A stretch of 64,000 bases of DNA from Hoeflea_A sp965204935 (GTDB taxonomy: Bacteria > Pseudomonadota > Alphaproteobacteria > Rhizobiales > Rhizobiaceae). Under the pieces are notes generated by a model. It was given only the letters and a program-made list of their open reading frames with translations, was not told the DNA's origin and ran no database searches. Location: the NCBI RefSeq assembly GCF_965204935.1, contig NZ_CBDBFO010000002.1; one strand, written 5' to 3'. Positions 52,433 through 62,065 of the stretch are shown here, in pieces. Position 1 is the first letter of the stretch. Each line of letters starts with the position of its first letter. Made by a program: the position numbers and the translations under genes.

Positions 52433-53656
52433 TCACCACGGCGCCCTGATCCACCCGTCGGCGAAGGCTATGCGCTCACAGCCGGTGAATCGCCGTATCC
52501 GCTCGAGCTCGGCTTCGAGCCGGTCGATGCGCCCGCGGCCCAGCCGCACCTTCGGCTCGGGCCATAGCGCGGCGACATCAAGCACGCCAGCATCGCGCCG
52601 GCATTTCATGTCGACGCGCCCGATCAGCCGGTCGCCCTCCAGGAGCGGGAAGACGTAATAGCCGTATTTTCTCTTGTGCGCAGGCACGAAGACTTCGATC
52701 CGGTAGTTGAAGCCGAAGAGCCGCTCGGCGCGCTTGCGGTCGCGGATCAGCGGATCGAAGGGGCTGAGCACCCGTATTCGGCGCGGCGCATCGCTTGCGG
52801 CCTGCACCTGCTCCGCGAGATCGGGACGGGCGAAAACCTTGTGGGACCGACCGTCCGCCGTCTCCAGCGCGACGGTGACGAGGTCCTTTCCCAGCCGTTC
52901 CGCACACCAGGCCTTTGCCTCGGCGGGTGTAACCACATCCCAGAAGGCGGCGATCTCACCGGAGGTTGCAAAACCGAGCCGGTCGAGAGCGCTGGCGCAC
53001 GCCCAGTCGATGGTTTCAGCCTCCTGCGGCGCTTGCCCGCGGTGCTCATCCCCGATCACCCGCTCGGCAAGGTCGTAGACCTTCTGGAATCCCTCCCGCC
53101 GGCATACCGCGAGCTGCCCGGTGCGCCACAGATATTCCAGCGCCGTCTTGGAGGGATGCCAGTCCCACCAGCCGCCGTTCGTCTTTTCCTCGCCCTCGCC
53201 CATCTCGCGCGACATGGCCGGTCCGTGTTCTCCGATATGGGCAAGGATATCGTCGAATTTTTCCTCGAAACCATCGCGGCGCCACTTTCGCCATTGCTCC
53301 TTGAGCCGCGCCTCGTAGCGCGCAAAGCGCATGTTCCAGTACGGGTAAAACCGCGTCGGTATGATCGCCGCATCATGGGTCCAGTGCTCGAACAGCGAGC
53401 GTTCCTTCTCGAGCAGTGATTTGAGATGTTTCGGCCGGTAGCATTGCCGGCGCGAGAACAGGATCAGATCATGCGCCCGGGCAACGGTGTTGATGCTGTC
53501 CACCTGGACAAAGCCCAGCCGTTCGATCAGCGCCTGAAGCTCCGGCGCTTTGAGACGCTTCGACGGATCCTCCGCAAGCCCGTGCCGCTCCAGGAACAGG
53601 CGCCGCGCGTCGGCATTGGTAAGGCGCACGGGAGCATCGGATTGAACTGCGGGCAT
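52433..53656 (-). CDS. YcaQ-type DNA glycosylase (winged-helix, crosslink repair family)
   Basis: The roughly 407-residue protein belongs to the HTH_42/YcaQ (AlkZ-like) family. The conserved QVDSINTV (catalytic Gln-x-Asp) is near residue 50. ERSLFEHWTHDA and the later LSPFDPLIRDRKRAERLFGF blocks are typical. Relatives unhook interstrand crosslinks and remove alkylated or azinomycin-type lesions. The ATG at 53656 is preferred over GTG codons just upstream. It is divergent from the MFS gene. Confidence 0.85.
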   Translation of the reverse strand: MPAVQSDAPVRLTNADARRLFLERHGLAEDPSKRLKAPELQALIERLGFVQVDSINTVARAHDLILFSRRQCYRPKHLKSLLEKERSLFEHWTHDAAIIPTRFYPYWNMRFARYEARLKEQWRKWRRDGFEEKFDDILAHIGEHGPAMSREMGEGEEKTNGGWWDWHPSKTALEYLWRTGQLAVCRREGFQKVYDLAERVIGDEHRGQAPQEAETIDWACASALDRLGFATSGEIAAFWDVVTPAEAKAWCAERLGKDLVTVALETADGRSHKVFARPDLAEQVQAASDAPRRIRVLSPFDPLIRDRKRAERLFGFNYRIEVFVPAHKRKYGYYVFPLLEGDRLIGRVDMKCRRDAGVLDVAALWPEPKVRLGRGRIDRLEAELERIRRFTGCERIAFADGWIRAPW

Positions 53657-53812
53657 GGTCACCACTCATGGAAAGAAACAAAACAGGAACAAACGATAAT
53701 ACGAGTCGGAGACAAGGAAAAGCGCCAAATTGGCCTGTTGCATAAATTTGTTGACTGCTTAGGCTTCCCGCAACCGGGAAAATTCCTCATTCCCCGGCCA
53801 GGAGATCCCACC

Positions 53813-55081
53813 GTGCACGACCTGTTGCTGCGCCAGAACCGCAACTACCGGCTGCTGTTCACCGGCAGCGCCCTTTCCAATCTTGGCGACGGTATCGCCG
53901 CGCTTGCATTTCCCTGGCTCGCAACCATGATCAGCAGCAATCCGCTGCATATCGCAATCGTTGCCTTTGCAACCCGGCTGCCCTGGTTCCTGCTTGCACT
54001 GCCGGCCGGCGTGATTACCGACCGGACCGACCGGCAAAGGCTCATGGTGGGTGCGGACGTTATCCGTTTGCTGCTCAGTCTCGGGGTGGTCGGCATTATA
54101 CTCGGCTCGCCGGCCCTGCCCCTGGCCGAGGACAGCGACCTTCGCCTGCCCCTGATCCTTGCATTGTCCAGCGTCGCATTTCTCCTGGGCACCGCCGAGG
54201 TGTTTCGCGACAACACGGCACAGACCGTCCTGCCGATGCTCGTCGAACCGAAGGACCTGGAAAGTGCCAATGGGCAGATCTGGAGCATCGAACAGGTCAT
54301 GGGCTCCTTTGTCGGCCCGCCGGTAGCCGGCCTGCTGATCGCGCTCGCCGTTCCGGCGCCGTTCGGATTCGACGCGCTCATGTTCGCCCTTTCGGCCTGG
54401 TGCCTGTGGCTCATCGTTTTTCCGATGCGCAAGGAAATCCGGGCTCGGGCCGGCTTCCTCACCGAATTCAAGGACGGTTTGCGCTGGATAGCCGGCCATG
54501 CACTGATCCTGCGCCTTGCCGTCATGCTCGGCCTGCTCAATGCACTGCACACCATGACCCTGACGATCCTCGTACTGTATGCGCAGGAAGTCCTGTTCGT
54601 CTCGGCCTTCGGCTACGGACTCCTTCTGACGGCCGGAGCGGCCGGCGGCGTTCTGGGCGGCCTGGTGTGCCCGTCTGTCGCCCGCAGGATCGGCAACGGC
54701 AAAAGCCTCATGCTGGCATTGTGCGTCTTTCCGCTTCCCTTTCTGGTCATTGCCTGGACATCGTCACCGTTCCTGGTCGCCGCGGCGCTTTTCGTTGAGA
54801 TGCTGGCCGCGCTCTTGTGGAATGTTGTGACGGTTTCTTACAGGCAGCGTGTCATCCCGAACGCATTGCTCGGCAGGGTCAATGGCATCTACCGGTTCCT
54901 TGGATGGGGGATGATGCCGCTCGGCGCGCTTGCCGGCGGTTTCGTCGTATCTGTTGCCGAGACGGAGCTCGGCCGCGAGGCCGCACTTCGATTGCCCTTT
55001 GTCTGTGCGGCTCTGGGTTGTCTTGCGCTGCTGGTTTATGCGGCCTTCAAGCTCCGGTTTCCTGCACAAAACAAGGTCTGA
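53813..55081 (+). CDS. MFS transporter (EntS/MFS_3-like exporter)
   Basis: The 422-residue protein has 12 membrane segments with LFTGSALSNLGDGIAALAFPW at the start, the loop VITDRTDRQRLMV, and a middle region typical of macrolide- or siderophore-exporter-like MFS proteins. It begins at GTG 53813 with a CAGGAGA ribosome site. Upstream codons overlap the neighbouring gene and are out of context. It may export a toxic compound. Confidence 0.85.
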   Translation: MHDLLLRQNRNYRLLFTGSALSNLGDGIAALAFPWLATMISSNPLHIAIVAFATRLPWFLLALPAGVITDRTDRQRLMVGADVIRLLLSLGVVGIILGSPALPLAEDSDLRLPLILALSSVAFLLGTAEVFRDNTAQTVLPMLVEPKDLESANGQIWSIEQVMGSFVGPPVAGLLIALAVPAPFGFDALMFALSAWCLWLIVFPMRKEIRARAGFLTEFKDGLRWIAGHALILRLAVMLGLLNALHTMTLTILVLYAQEVLFVSAFGYGLLLTAGAAGGVLGGLVCPSVARRIGNGKSLMLALCVFPLPFLVIAWTSSPFLVAAALFVEMLAALLWNVVTVSYRQRVIPNALLGRVNGIYRFLGWGMMPLGALAGGFVVSVAETELGREAALRLPFVCAALGCLALLVYAAFKLRFPAQNKV

Positions 55082-55124
55082 TCCGCTCACGCCCGCCCGG
55101 CGGCCAAACGCACCAATTCGCGTT

Positions 55125-55142
55125 TGTGTGAGTTTTCACACA
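55125..55142. promoter_or_regulatory. TGTGTGA palindrome upstream of the NTF2-like gene
   Basis: TGTGTGA and TCACACA are exact complements around GTTT. It resembles a CRP/FNR-type half-site pair but with a 4-bp spacer where CRP needs 6, so the binder is uncertain. It lies 60 bp upstream of the NTF2-like gene and 44 bp after the MFS gene, and could also be a weak terminator hairpin. Confidence 0.35.
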
Positions 55143-55202
55143 TACAGACAAAATTTCGCCATGCAGCATCAACTGCCGCAGCAGTCCTCTCAGGGTGTGA
55201 AT

Positions 55203-55592
55203 ATGAAGCTCTTGGCTGAAGAAGAAATCAACGTTGAAATCTTGCGCAACGCCTATACCGCCTGGCACGAAACCAAGGGAGACACGGCCGTTTGGTCCGA
55301 TGTTTTTGCCGACCGGATCGACTGGGGCTCGTCTGCGGAGGCCATGCCGGAGCTTGTCTTTACCCGGCAACGTGCGCCCAAGCAGGAAGTCATCGAGTAC
55401 TACGAGGAACTGGCCAACGACTGGTCCATGGAGTTCTACCGCGTGACGGAATTCATCGCTCGCGGCCGGCGTGTCATCGCTTTCGGGGAATGCTCCTTTA
55501 CCCACCGTCGCACGGGCCGCAATGTTACCGGCCCGAAAATCGATCTCTGGCTGTTCGAAGACGGCAAGGCAACGGAATTCATGGAGTACTGA
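55203..55592 (+). CDS. NTF2-like (SnoaL-like) protein
   Basis: The 129-residue protein has the NTF2-like cone fold order: an N-terminal helix NVEILRNAYTAWHE, strand IDWGSSAE, the middle EVIEYYEELANDWSM, and the terminal strands VIAFGECSFTH and IDLWLFEDGKATEF. Such proteins are isomerases, hydrolases or binders. No activity can be named. The ATG at 55203 is preferred over 55161. It is convergent with the cyclase gene. Confidence 0.75.
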   Translation: MKLLAEEEINVEILRNAYTAWHETKGDTAVWSDVFADRIDWGSSAEAMPELVFTRQRAPKQEVIEYYEELANDWSMEFYRVTEFIARGRRVIAFGECSFTHRRTGRNVTGPKIDLWLFEDGKATEFMEY

Positions 55593-55604
55593 CGACCGGC
55601 AAGG

Positions 55605-56660
55605 TCACGATCCGGTCCGGCTCATCACCTTCGATGAATCGAGCAGGCGCCAGACCTCCTGCTCGTCAAAGCCCCTGATCTGTTTTGAGCCGAGGCTGTC
55701 GAGCTCGAACTGCTCACGCAGCACAACCGCCATGTCGTTCTGGACGCTGATCTGCATCGGCTCGGAGAATTCCTGCAGCCTCGAGGCCAGATTCACCGCC
55801 GGACCGAAGATGTCATAGACATATTTCTGGATGCCGACCACCGAGCCGACCACCGCGCCGGTTGCAAGACCGATCCGGCAGCGCCACTGGTTCGGGTGGC
55901 TGGTGTTCCTGCGTTCCAGGTAGCGGATGAAACGGATGGCCGCGTTTGCCGCCGCCTTCGCGTGATCCGGCGTCGGATCCGGGAGACCGGCCACCGTGAT
56001 ATAGGCGTCACCGATGGTTTTGATGCGTTCGCAGCCGAACTGCTCGCCGATACGGTCGAAGGCGCTGTAGATATCGTTGAGTTCCGTTACCGTGACGCTC
56101 GGATCGGAAGAGGCGACCATGTCGGTGAAACCGACAAAGTCGAGCATCAGCACCGAGACCGGGTCGTAGAGCTGCGGCGTCACGACGCCGAAGGTCTTGA
56201 ATTCCTCGTAAACCGCTCGCGGCATGATGTTGAGCAGCAGTTTCTCGACCTGCTCCTTTTCACGCTTGATTTCGCGGTTGTTGCGCTCGACCATCATCGA
56301 ATAGGAATCGATCATCGATTCCAGTTCCCTGATGCGCGTGATGTTCTGGCACACCAGGACCGCAATTTCCTCGTCGCCCTCTCGGGTCGGCGTGAAGTCG
56401 ACGGCGATGACCATGGTCCTGCGCTTTTTCTTGAACCGTGTTTCGGCCGTGTACCGGCCATTCTCGCGCAATTCCGCCCGCAATGTGTCAGGATCCAGCT
56501 CGGAGAAGACTTCATTGAGGCGAGCACCATCTTCCGGAGTGCCGAACCACTCCTCGAATGTGTCGTTGGTGAAATGGAACGAAAAGCTCTTAACATCGAG
56601 AAGCGCGACGCCGACGCCGATGGCACGCAATAATTGTTCATTAATGGCTTCGATGGACAT
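55605..56660 (-). CDS. PAS-class III adenylate/guanylate cyclase
   Basis: The 351-residue protein has a PAS-like domain (1 to about 112), a signalling helix (about 113-148) and a class III catalytic domain (about 160-345). Metal Asp174 (LMLDFVGF) and Asp218 (TIGDAY) and purine-specifying Lys214 (ERIKTIGDAY) are present, as is YDIFGPAVNLASRL with the transition-state Asn/Arg. Lys and Asp in these positions favour ATP, so cAMP is the likely product. It starts 4 bp after a truncated haemoglobin gene, suggesting gas-dependent control. Confidence 0.9.
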   Translation of the reverse strand: MSIEAINEQLLRAIGVGVALLDVKSFSFHFTNDTFEEWFGTPEDGARLNEVFSELDPDTLRAELRENGRYTAETRFKKKRRTMVIAVDFTPTREGDEEIAVLVCQNITRIRELESMIDSYSMMVERNNREIKREKEQVEKLLLNIMPRAVYEEFKTFGVVTPQLYDPVSVLMLDFVGFTDMVASSDPSVTVTELNDIYSAFDRIGEQFGCERIKTIGDAYITVAGLPDPTPDHAKAAANAAIRFIRYLERRNTSHPNQWRCRIGLATGAVVGSVVGIQKYVYDIFGPAVNLASRLQEFSEPMQISVQNDMAVVLREQFELDSLGSKQIRGFDEQEVWRLLDSSKVMSRTGS

Positions 56661-56664
56661 AAAC

Positions 56665-57024
56665 CTAATCCACGATCAGTGTTCTTCTATTCTCAAACTC
56701 ATGAAGGACTGCCTCTATATCCTCGGCCGAAAATCCGTGATCTTCGAGCGTGCCGCCCAGCACAACTTTCAACTCATCGAAATGACTGTCTTCAATGGCA
56801 AGATGCGAGTGCAGCTGGCGCAGCTGGTTGTCCGTGTAGGATGCCGGCCCGCCAAGCAGCGAAGCAACGAATTTCGTCTGGTGATCCACCATTCGCGACA
56901 TGTCGACCTCGTCGAAAAACGGGCCGATTTCGTCACTGTCCAGCAGCGTGTCGTAGAAGGCCAGGACAACCCTGCTGATTTTGGAAAAACCCCCGTATTT
57001 CTCAAACAGTGTTTGCTCGCTCAT
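56665..57024 (-). CDS. Group 1 truncated haemoglobin
   Basis: The 119-residue protein has the 2-over-2 globin pattern: Tyr24 (B10) in LAFYDTL, MVDHQTKFVASLLGGP (E-helix region), and the proximal His72 in LRQLHSHLAI. It binds O2 or NO. An AAAGGGGG ribosome site precedes the ATG. It is the first gene of an operon with an adenylate cyclase, whose ATG is only 4 bp past its stop. This suggests it is the sensory or protective partner of the cyclase. Confidence 0.88.
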   Translation of the reverse strand: MSEQTLFEKYGGFSKISRVVLAFYDTLLDSDEIGPFFDEVDMSRMVDHQTKFVASLLGGPASYTDNQLRQLHSHLAIEDSHFDELKVVLGGTLEDHGFSAEDIEAVLHEFENRRTLIVD

Positions 57025-57155
57025 CGATCCATGCCCCCTTTGGCACAGTTGATCCGGTTTTTATTTTGAATTCAACCGTGTGTACTGCTTTCAATCATCT
57101 TCGCTGAATATTTCAACCGCTTAAACAGAGTAGAAGTTGCGCCGAAGGAAATTGC

Positions 57156-57179
57156 GCCCCGGCCAGCTCCGGCCGGGGC
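57156..57179 (-). terminator. Hairpin after the methyltransferase gene
   Basis: GCCCCGGCC (57156-57164) pairs with GGCCGGGGC (57171-57179), perfect over 9 bp with a 6-base loop. On the minus strand it is followed by AATTTCCTTC, a mixed T tract. It lies 8 bp past the methyltransferase stop. Confidence 0.7.
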
Positions 57180-57186
57180 ACGGCAA

Positions 57187-58017
57187 TCATGACTTTTGAA
57201 TGATGACTTCAGCGTAGTCTGACGGCACCAGCATCGAACCGTCCGTAGCCGCATTGAAGCCGTCGATCAGCGCAAGCAGATCGTCCTTCAGTGCCTTTTC
57301 ACCCTCCTTGCCGACGGCGGCAAATGCCTTGTGCATCGGGCCGTAATAGGTGCTGAAGAATTCAATGAATTGCTCCGGCGATGCATATCTGAAGTTGAAG
57401 TGCTTGATCGTCGTCGAAATCGACTCGGCGGCGTTTTCGAAGGTTTCGCCAATCCAGCGGCGATCGCCCCAAAGTGCCGGCGATTTCGTTCCCGGAGGCG
57501 GCGGCACATGTTTGCCCATTGTCCGGAACAGGGCGCCGATGAATCCCTCAGGCGTCCAGTTTGCCATGGCGATCTTGCCGCCGGAGCGGCAAACGCGGAC
57601 CATCTCGCCGGCTGCGCGTTTCTGATTGGGCGTGAACATAACGCCGAAGGTCGAGACGACACCGTCGAAGGATGCGTCCTGGAAGGGAAGATCCTCCGCA
57701 TCGGCGACCTGGAAATCCGCCGCCAGGCTTTCGGCTTTGGCGCGTTGGCGCCCGCCTTCGAGCAGGGACGCGACATAATCGGTGGACGTCACGTCACACC
57801 AGCGCCGCGCGAAGGCCAGGGTCGCGTTGCCGTTGCCGGCGGCAACATCGAGGATTTTCGAGCCGGCGGCAAAGCCCGCCGTTTCGGCAAGTTCCTCGCC
57901 GGTGATCTGCAGCGTAACGCCGATCTTCTTGTAGTCACCTGAGGACCACGCAGCATTCTGCTTGGTTTTGATGGCCGCGTAATCGGGCGTTTGATCTATC
58001 GATGCCAGAACGTTCAT
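57187..58017 (-). CDS. Class I SAM-dependent methyltransferase
   Basis: The 276-residue protein has SAM motif I ILDVAAGNGNATLAFAR, motif II DVTSTDYVASLL and the later FDGVVSTFGVMFTP. It is UbiE-like. The ATG at 58017 is 8 bases after an AAGGAG ribosome site. It overlaps no gene but lies 27 bp after an alpha/beta hydrolase on the same strand, so they probably form an operon. Substrate unknown. Confidence 0.88.
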   Translation of the reverse strand: MNVLASIDQTPDYAAIKTKQNAAWSSGDYKKIGVTLQITGEELAETAGFAAGSKILDVAAGNGNATLAFARRWCDVTSTDYVASLLEGGRQRAKAESLAADFQVADAEDLPFQDASFDGVVSTFGVMFTPNQKRAAGEMVRVCRSGGKIAMANWTPEGFIGALFRTMGKHVPPPPGTKSPALWGDRRWIGETFENAAESISTTIKHFNFRYASPEQFIEFFSTYYGPMHKAFAAVGKEGEKALKDDLLALIDGFNAATDGSMLVPSDYAEVIIQKS

Positions 58018-58043
58018 TTCCATTCTCCTTTGTAAGGTCCCTT

Positions 58044-58883
58044 TCAAGCCGCCGAACGCTGCGGCCAGTAGCAGTTCGCAACCGGCCTTTCGACGCCGGC
58101 AACGTGTTCAAAGATGCGCGGATTGACCCACTCCGGCTCGAAGACCGGCGCCATGTGGCCAAGTCCCGGAAGCATCGCCAGGCGCGCATGATCCACGGAT
58201 TCGGCGATGCGCAGCGCCACGTGCTGCGCGACCGCCGGTGAGTCCATGCCCATCAGAACCAGCATCGGGCATGCGATGCGTTCGAGGTCCTGAAGGGTCC
58301 AGCGTTCTGCCAGACCATGGGCAAAGTCGCTGAGGATGACGGGTGCGGTCGCTGCAAACTTCTGGCGGGTGTTCTCGCCGAAGCGGTCGAAGGAACCCGC
58401 GCCGTTCCAGAAATCGATAAAGCTGCGCATTCCGCCATCAGGTGCATCTTGTGCAACGCCCGTGGCCACCGCGGCCCTGACGGTTGCGATTTCCCGGTAC
58501 CGTGCCCGGTCCTCGGAATCACCTTCTTTCAGGAAGTGAAACGTCGCCGGCTCGTAAACGGTCAGGCTCTTGACCAGTTCCGGCCGCATCATCGCGATCT
58601 TCAGCGCGACGCCGGCGCCGTGCGAGTGACCGACGAGATGGACCGCCCGGCCGAAACCGGCGATATGGTCGATGATCGGCTCCGCAACGGCTGCCACGCC
58701 GAACGATGATGCGCAGGACAGGCGCGCCGCCCCGCCATATCCCGGCAGGTTCGGTGCGCTGACGTCGAAGCGCCCGGCCAGCTGATCGGCAAGGCTGTTC
58801 CACTGCTGGCCGGTTGAAGCCGAGGAGTGGAGCGCAACAACGGGAGCGTTGGCGTTGATCGTTGAGTGAAAGTGTGCGGTCAT
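58044..58883 (-). CDS. Alpha/beta hydrolase
   Basis: The 279-residue protein has the hydrolase fold with the nucleophile elbow VGHSHGAG (Ser near residue 88), an acid in LVLMGMDSPA and the terminal His in LPGLGHMAPV. The oxyanion region is LHSSASTG. Substrate unknown. It precedes the methyltransferase gene and is divergent from the hybrid kinase, with a 248-bp gap that holds no gene. Confidence 0.88.
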   Translation of the reverse strand: MTAHFHSTINANAPVVALHSSASTGQQWNSLADQLAGRFDVSAPNLPGYGGAARLSCASSFGVAAVAEPIIDHIAGFGRAVHLVGHSHGAGVALKIAMMRPELVKSLTVYEPATFHFLKEGDSEDRARYREIATVRAAVATGVAQDAPDGGMRSFIDFWNGAGSFDRFGENTRQKFAATAPVILSDFAHGLAERWTLQDLERIACPMLVLMGMDSPAVAQHVALRIAESVDHARLAMLPGLGHMAPVFEPEWVNPRIFEHVAGVERPVANCYWPQRSAA

Positions 58884-59131
58884 CGGATTGTCCTGTCGCG
58901 TTTTCGTTTGACCGCTATTTGAGCCGCAAAAGTTTCGTTTGATTGTCAGAGCAAGCGAGTTTGTGTTTCATTTGTTATTGCCGATGAATTTTTGTTGGAA
59001 TTTTTTAAGTGAAAAATTTCAACGGCTTATGGCTCCGATCGCCCTGGCCTTTGCCAAACGCTGAAACAATTGAAACATTAGGTCCCGGATCTGAAAATCG
59101 ACTGAAACACTGGCGCGATAGGAATTCTGCC

Positions 59132-62065
59132 ATGTCCAGGCACGCGACACCCGAAACTGATAGCGCTCTCGAGCAGAGCGCCGCCTTCGTGCGCTTTGAT
59201 TCCGCCGGCCGGCTGCAGGAAGCCAATGGCGAGTTTCTGGCGCTGGCCGGTGTCGTGTCCGGTGCATCGGGACAACGCGAAGTGCTGAGCGAGTACCTCG
59301 AGCGCATGGCGGTGATCAATCAGAACGAGATCAGCGACAACGCGGATGAGCGCCTGAAGATTGTCGAATTGTGGAAACGGCCGGACGGCATACCGCTCGA
59401 GGCACGCACGCGCGACGGCCAGTGGCGGCTGCTGTCCGCCTCGCCCGCCGGTGATGGTGGAATGCTGTTTTTGAGTGTCGACTACGGTGCGCGCCGCAGC
59501 AAGGCGCGGTTTGCCGAGCTGCTTGCCGAGAACATCCAGCTTCCCATGTGGATCAACCGCATAGATACGGGCGAAGTGCTTTTCTCGAACAAGGCATCGA
59601 ACCGTCTTTACGAGGTTCCGCCCGACGCTCAGGAACAACGCTCCATCGCCGAATTCTTTCCCGACCGGGAGGACAGCATTGAAATGCTCCGGCGGTTGGA
59701 GCTCCGGGGAAAGATCGAGAATTATCCGGTCAAGACCAGATCCGATTCCGGCAAGGAGATCGTCGTCCGCGGCTGCGCCAGCGTGATCGAGCACGACGGG
59801 CAGAAGCTTGTCGTCAACGCGGTCCAGGACCTGATGGACCGGGCCGAGCTTGAAGAGGACACGCTCAAGGCGCGCGACATGCTCAGGGACGCAATCGAGT
59901 CCCTTTCCGAGGGCTTCGCGCTTTATGACGAGGATGGATGCCTTGTCATGTTCAACAACCGCTACAAGGAAATGAACCACGCGGTCGCCGACATCCTCGA
60001 GCCCGGTCTCGACTGGGAGATCCTGATGCGCGAAACGGCGCGGCGCGGCGTCTATGCCGAAGCAATAGGACAGGAAGATGCCTGGGTTTCGGCCCGCATC
60101 GAGAACGGCGTTGAGTACATTCAGGACTACGAGCTCAAGCACACCGACGGAACCTATTACGCCGTCTCGGTGCATCCGACGAAACTCGGCGGGTTTGTGG
60201 TCACGCGCACAGACATCACAGCCCGCAAGCAGGCCGAGGTCGCCGAACGCGATGGCGATCTGCTAATCCGCCAGGTTCTCGAGGCCAGCCCCGCTCCGGT
60301 GGTCATGGCGAGGGTCGGCGATGGCGAGATTCTCTATCGCAACCCGGCCGCGATCGAACTCTTCGGCAAGCGCGAGACGGCTGCCGAGCATTACCGCAGC
60401 ATTGCCGATCGGGCCGACTACATCACGACACTTCTGGCCGATGGGCGGGTCGACGACTACAAGCTGACACTGATCAACCGGGACGGCGAGGAATTTCCGG
60501 CCACGGCCTATGGCAGAATCGCCGAATACAAGGGCGAGGAGGTGGTGGTCACCACGACAATCGACCTGACCGGCCAGAACGAAGCCGAAGCCTTGATCCG
60601 AAAGGTCCTCGAGGCCTGTCCCGTACCGGTGCAGATGACCAATGCCGAAACCGGCAAGCTGCTTTTCAGAAGTCCGGAGACCACGGCGCTCTTCGGACCT
60701 GTCGAGATGGCAATGGAGTACTACACCGATCCGGATGACCGGACGGACTACCTCGAGATACTGCAGAAGACAGGTTCGATCTACGAACACAAGGTCAAGC
60801 TGAAGAACGCAAGGGGTGCGCACTTCTGGGGTTCGATCTCCGCCCGGCTGATCGAGTTCAAGGGCGAGCAGGTCGTTGTCTCCAACACCCGCGACCTCAC
60901 CGATGAGCTGGCGCTTCAGGAGGAACTGACAAGCCAGCGCGAATTGCTCTTCCAGAACGAGAAGATGTCGGCCCTCGGGGAATTGCTGGCCGGTGTGGCG
61001 CACGAGTTGAACAACCCGCTGTCGATTGTAGTCGGCCACTCGCTGATGCTGCGCGAAGAGGCCCATGAACCGGAGACCATCAAGCGCATCGAGAAAATCA
61101 GCAGCGCTGCGGAACGCTGCGCCAAGATCGTCAAGACCTTTCTCGCCATGGCCAGGCAGCAGCCGACGAAGATGGAAAACACCGACGTCAATGCGGTCAT
61201 TGCAACCGCCGTCGACGTTGCCGGATACGGCAAGAAGGACGAGGGTCTGGAAATTGTCTGCGATCTGGCCCAGACCGTGCCGGAAATCGTTGCCGATGCC
61301 GACCAGATTTCCCAGGTGATCATCAATCTGATCATCAATGCGGAGCAGGCGATTCTGGCGGCCGGAGAAGGCAACAGGATCACCGTTGCAACCAAAACCG
61401 GGAAGTCGGGCGATACGGTGGAGATCATCGTCACGGACAATGGCCCGGGCATTCCCAAGAACATTATTGCCCGCATCTTCGAGCCCTTCTTCACGACCAA
61501 GGATGTCGGCGACGGAACCGGCATCGGATTGGCGTTTTGCCATCGCATCATTCATTCACATGGCGGGCACATCTGGGCCGATCCGGATTTTCGCGGCGGC
61601 AGCCGGTTCGTCATCTCGCTGCCTGCGGGTGCCAACGGACACGGCGAGGAGGCCGACGCCGAGGATGGCGCCCGGGCACGCGCCGGCGTGCGTGCGCTGG
61701 TTGTCGACGACGAAGTCGATGTCGCCGAACTCATCGCCGAAATCCTCAAGAAGGAGGGCTTTCGCGTCCACCTCGCCCATTCCGGAGATGAAGCGGTCGA
61801 ACGACTTGAAAACAACCGCTACGACCTGCTTCTGAGCGATCTCAACATGCCGTCGCTGGACGGCAGGGGCCTTTACGAGACGATCCGCGACCACCACGCG
61901 TACCTCGTTGACAAAATTGCCTTCATCACCGGCGACACGATGGGCGCCGCATCCCAGCGCCTCCTTAAGGAATCGCAATGTCCGCACCTGGAAAAACCGG
62001 TTTCGCCGGCCGAGTTGCGTGAACTCGTATATGGTATTTTGAACAACGAAAAAGATGACGAATAG
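59132..62065 (+). CDS. Multi-PAS hybrid sensor histidine kinase
   Basis: The 977-residue protein contains several PAS-like repeats (about 10-120, 150-255, 275-395, 405-510 and 520-625). A HisKA helix follows with HELNNPLS (phospho-His near residue 624), then a HATPase with NLIINAEQ and GDGTGIGLAF, and a C-terminal receiver (VVDDEVDVAE; phospho-Asp in LLLSDLNMP near residue 904). There is no membrane segment, so it senses a cytosolic signal. The ATG at 59132 has an AGGA site. It is followed without a gap by its response regulator. Confidence 0.93.
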   Translation: MSRHATPETDSALEQSAAFVRFDSAGRLQEANGEFLALAGVVSGASGQREVLSEYLERMAVINQNEISDNADERLKIVELWKRPDGIPLEARTRDGQWRLLSASPAGDGGMLFLSVDYGARRSKARFAELLAENIQLPMWINRIDTGEVLFSNKASNRLYEVPPDAQEQRSIAEFFPDREDSIEMLRRLELRGKIENYPVKTRSDSGKEIVVRGCASVIEHDGQKLVVNAVQDLMDRAELEEDTLKARDMLRDAIESLSEGFALYDEDGCLVMFNNRYKEMNHAVADILEPGLDWEILMRETARRGVYAEAIGQEDAWVSARIENGVEYIQDYELKHTDGTYYAVSVHPTKLGGFVVTRTDITARKQAEVAERDGDLLIRQVLEASPAPVVMARVGDGEILYRNPAAIELFGKRETAAEHYRSIADRADYITTLLADGRVDDYKLTLINRDGEEFPATAYGRIAEYKGEEVVVTTTIDLTGQNEAEALIRKVLEACPVPVQMTNAETGKLLFRSPETTALFGPVEMAMEYYTDPDDRTDYLEILQKTGSIYEHKVKLKNARGAHFWGSISARLIEFKGEQVVVSNTRDLTDELALQEELTSQRELLFQNEKMSALGELLAGVAHELNNPLSIVVGHSLMLREEAHEPETIKRIEKISSAAERCAKIVKTFLAMARQQPTKMENTDVNAVIATAVDVAGYGKKDEGLEIVCDLAQTVPEIVADADQISQVIINLIINAEQAILAAGEGNRITVATKTGKSGDTVEIIVTDNGPGIPKNIIARIFEPFFTTKDVGDGTGIGLAFCHRIIHSHGGHIWADPDFRGGSRFVISLPAGANGHGEEADAEDGARARAGVRALVVDDEVDVAELIAEILKKEGFRVHLAHSGDEAVERLENNRYDLLLSDLNMPSLDGRGLYETIRDHHAYLVDKIAFITGDTMGAASQRLLKESQCPHLEKPVSPAELRELVYGILNNEKDDE

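Noticed and set aside
53426..53812. N-terminal extension of the MFS gene at 53813
   Set aside because: It runs antisense through the YcaQ gene and carries no family sequence. GTG 53813 has a ribosome site.
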